From assembly GCA_023418925.1 (NCBI GenBank), contig JAEZYS010000012.1, positions 1-6,425 on the forward strand: 6,425 nt of DNA. The letters are read 5' to 3'. The stretch comes from Bacillota bacterium (lineage in GTDB: Bacteria > Bacillota > Clostridia > Oscillospirales > Ruminococcaceae). How positions within the stretch are numbered: the stretch's first letter is position 1; each line of letters opens with the position of its first letter. Both the position numbers and the translations under genes were made by a program. A model generated the notes under the pieces. That model did no database searches, was not told the origin of the DNA, and saw only the letters and a list, made by a program, of their open reading frames with translations. Positions 5,899 to 6,425 of this stretch are shown piece by piece.

Positions 5899-6174
5899 AT
5901 GGGAAATTACAACGAGGAATTCAAAAGGAAAATAGTAAAGCTGCACCTTGAAAACGGACGCAGTATTCAAAGCCTTTCTGAGGAGTTCAACATATCAAAA
6001 TCAGGAATATCAAACTGGGTTAAAAAATATCGTGAAGAATGCCAAAACAACACCGAAACAAAGGCAGAATATGATTTAGTGACGGAGAATCTACGGTTGC
6101 GAAAGCAGCTTGAAGAAGCGGAAAAAGAAAACCTTTTTCTAAAAATAAGCGTAAAGTCAGCTATGCTGACTTAG
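5899..6174 (+). CDS. IS3-family transposase OrfA (IS B), probably frame-disrupted near its end
   Basis: A 91-residue OrfA, the DNA-binding subunit. Residues about 20-42 form a helix-turn-helix (GRSIQSLSEEFNISKSGISN), and about 58-82 a leucine-rich coiled coil (NLRLRKQLEEAEKENLFLK). ATG at 5899 follows AAGAGG by eight bases. The tail KISVKSAMLT is atypical. One extra A in the A5 run at 6141-6145 would give NKRKVSYADLAFFAKEID ending at TAG 6198-6200, which carries the FFAKEID end usual for this subgroup. So either this copy has lost one base, or a -1 slip on the A-run makes the longer product. An 8-bp hairpin (6153-6171) follows the run. Confidence 0.85.
   Translation: MGNYNEEFKRKIVKLHLENGRSIQSLSEEFNISKSGISNWVKKYREECQNNTETKAEYDLVTENLRLRKQLEEAEKENLFLKISVKSAMLT
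6153..6171. repeat. Perfect hairpin repeat downstream of the A-run in IS B
   Basis: AAGTCAGC-TAT-GCTGACTT, 8-bp arms and a 3-base loop, starting seven bases after the A5 run and ending at the orfA stop. The spacing is that of a stimulatory stem for -1 frameshifting; a role is inferred. Confidence 0.6.
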
Positions 6175-6425
6175 CGTTCTTCGCGAAGGAAATCGATTAG
6201 CGGTGTATCGGTTTATTGAAAAAAATAAAGAGGATTTCGGACTCAGATGGCTGTTTCGAAGATGTAATGTTTATCCCAACGGTTATTACAACTATCTGAA
6301 GCATAGAAAACAGGTCTATCAGGAAAGAAAAGATAAGGTTTATGCGAAAATCGCAGAGATTTATCACGAATACGACGGTGTTCCTGGGTATCGTATGGTA
6401 AAGGCTTTACTTGAGAGGAAAAACA
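6170..6425 (+). CDS. IS3-family transposase OrfB, N-terminal part (runs off the window)
   Basis: An open frame from 6170 (after TGA 6167-6169) to the window end encodes the OrfB start: RLAVYRFIEKNKEDFGLRWL, then NVYPNGYYNYLKHRKQ, the HTH_21-like segment, and IAEIYHEYDGVPGYRMVKAL, which leads into the integrase core. The DDE catalytic part is beyond the window. The frame is +1 to orfA as read from its ATG, but -1 to the restored FFAKEID frame, which fits an ancestral -1 orfA/orfB overlap. There is no ATG; GTG at 6203-6205 is the first plausible start, with AAGGA about 12 bases upstream. Confidence 0.82.

Larger units (their letters stand above)
5841..6425 (+). mobile_element. IS element B, IS3 family, left end and 5' part only
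   Basis: A second partial IS3-family element, on the plus strand and leaving the window at 6425. The left terminus is placed near 5841 (TGTAACGCACCTGTCC), starting with the TG expected of IS3 ends; its precise base is inferred. It carries orfA (5899) and the start of orfB. Its proteins are from a different subgroup than IS A, so the two are not copies of one element. The right end and target duplication lie outside. Confidence 0.8.

Overview
The window looks like an accessory stretch of a low-GC anaerobic Firmicute, most likely a gut clostridium. The grounds are AT-rich DNA, strong AGGAGG-type ribosome sites and clostridial-looking proteins; no marker gene fixes the genus. Every gene between the two ends lies on the minus strand. 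Each end is a partial IS3-family insertion sequence whose transposase genes read outward, so the two left ends face each other.

Layout, left to right. At 1-~602 is the left end of IS element A on the minus strand: orfA at 280-549 and the start of orfB running off the window. At ~606-889 there is no intact gene; it holds a 64-codon open stretch broken by one TGA (687-881). At 890-3300 is the main intact unit, luxE followed by luxC in transcription order, overlapping by ATGA. These are an acyl-protein synthetase and a fatty acyl reductase, the two fatty-aldehyde-forming enzymes of the bacterial luciferase pathway, with no luciferase (luxAB) or transferase (luxD) in view. Their promoter (3417-3445) carries a perfect 14-bp palindrome over the -35 box, and the leader holds an 8-bp-arm inverted repeat. 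At 3459-3950 is a pyridoxamine 5'-phosphate oxidase-like flavin split-barrel protein. At 4058-4387 is a small cupin of the DHWC-motif type.

The right part is decaying. At 4545-5357 a gene of about 270 codons with two tryptophan-rich repeat motifs is broken by TAG and TAA five codons apart. At 5421-5828 is a GNAT acetyltransferase whose N-terminus is missing just where IS element B begins (~5841). Element B carries orfA (5899-6174) and the start of orfB, which leaves the window at 6425.

Working together: LuxE would activate a fatty acid as acyl-AMP, load it on its own C-terminal cysteine (Cys360) and pass it to LuxC (Cys258) for NADPH reduction to the aldehyde. What uses the aldehyde is not visible here. 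The cupin and the split-barrel protein are co-oriented neighbours, but the promoter found in front of luxE suggests they are separate transcription units. Both IS elements have irregular orfA/orfB junctions and share a near-identical 19-bp inverted-repeat promoter layout at their left ends.
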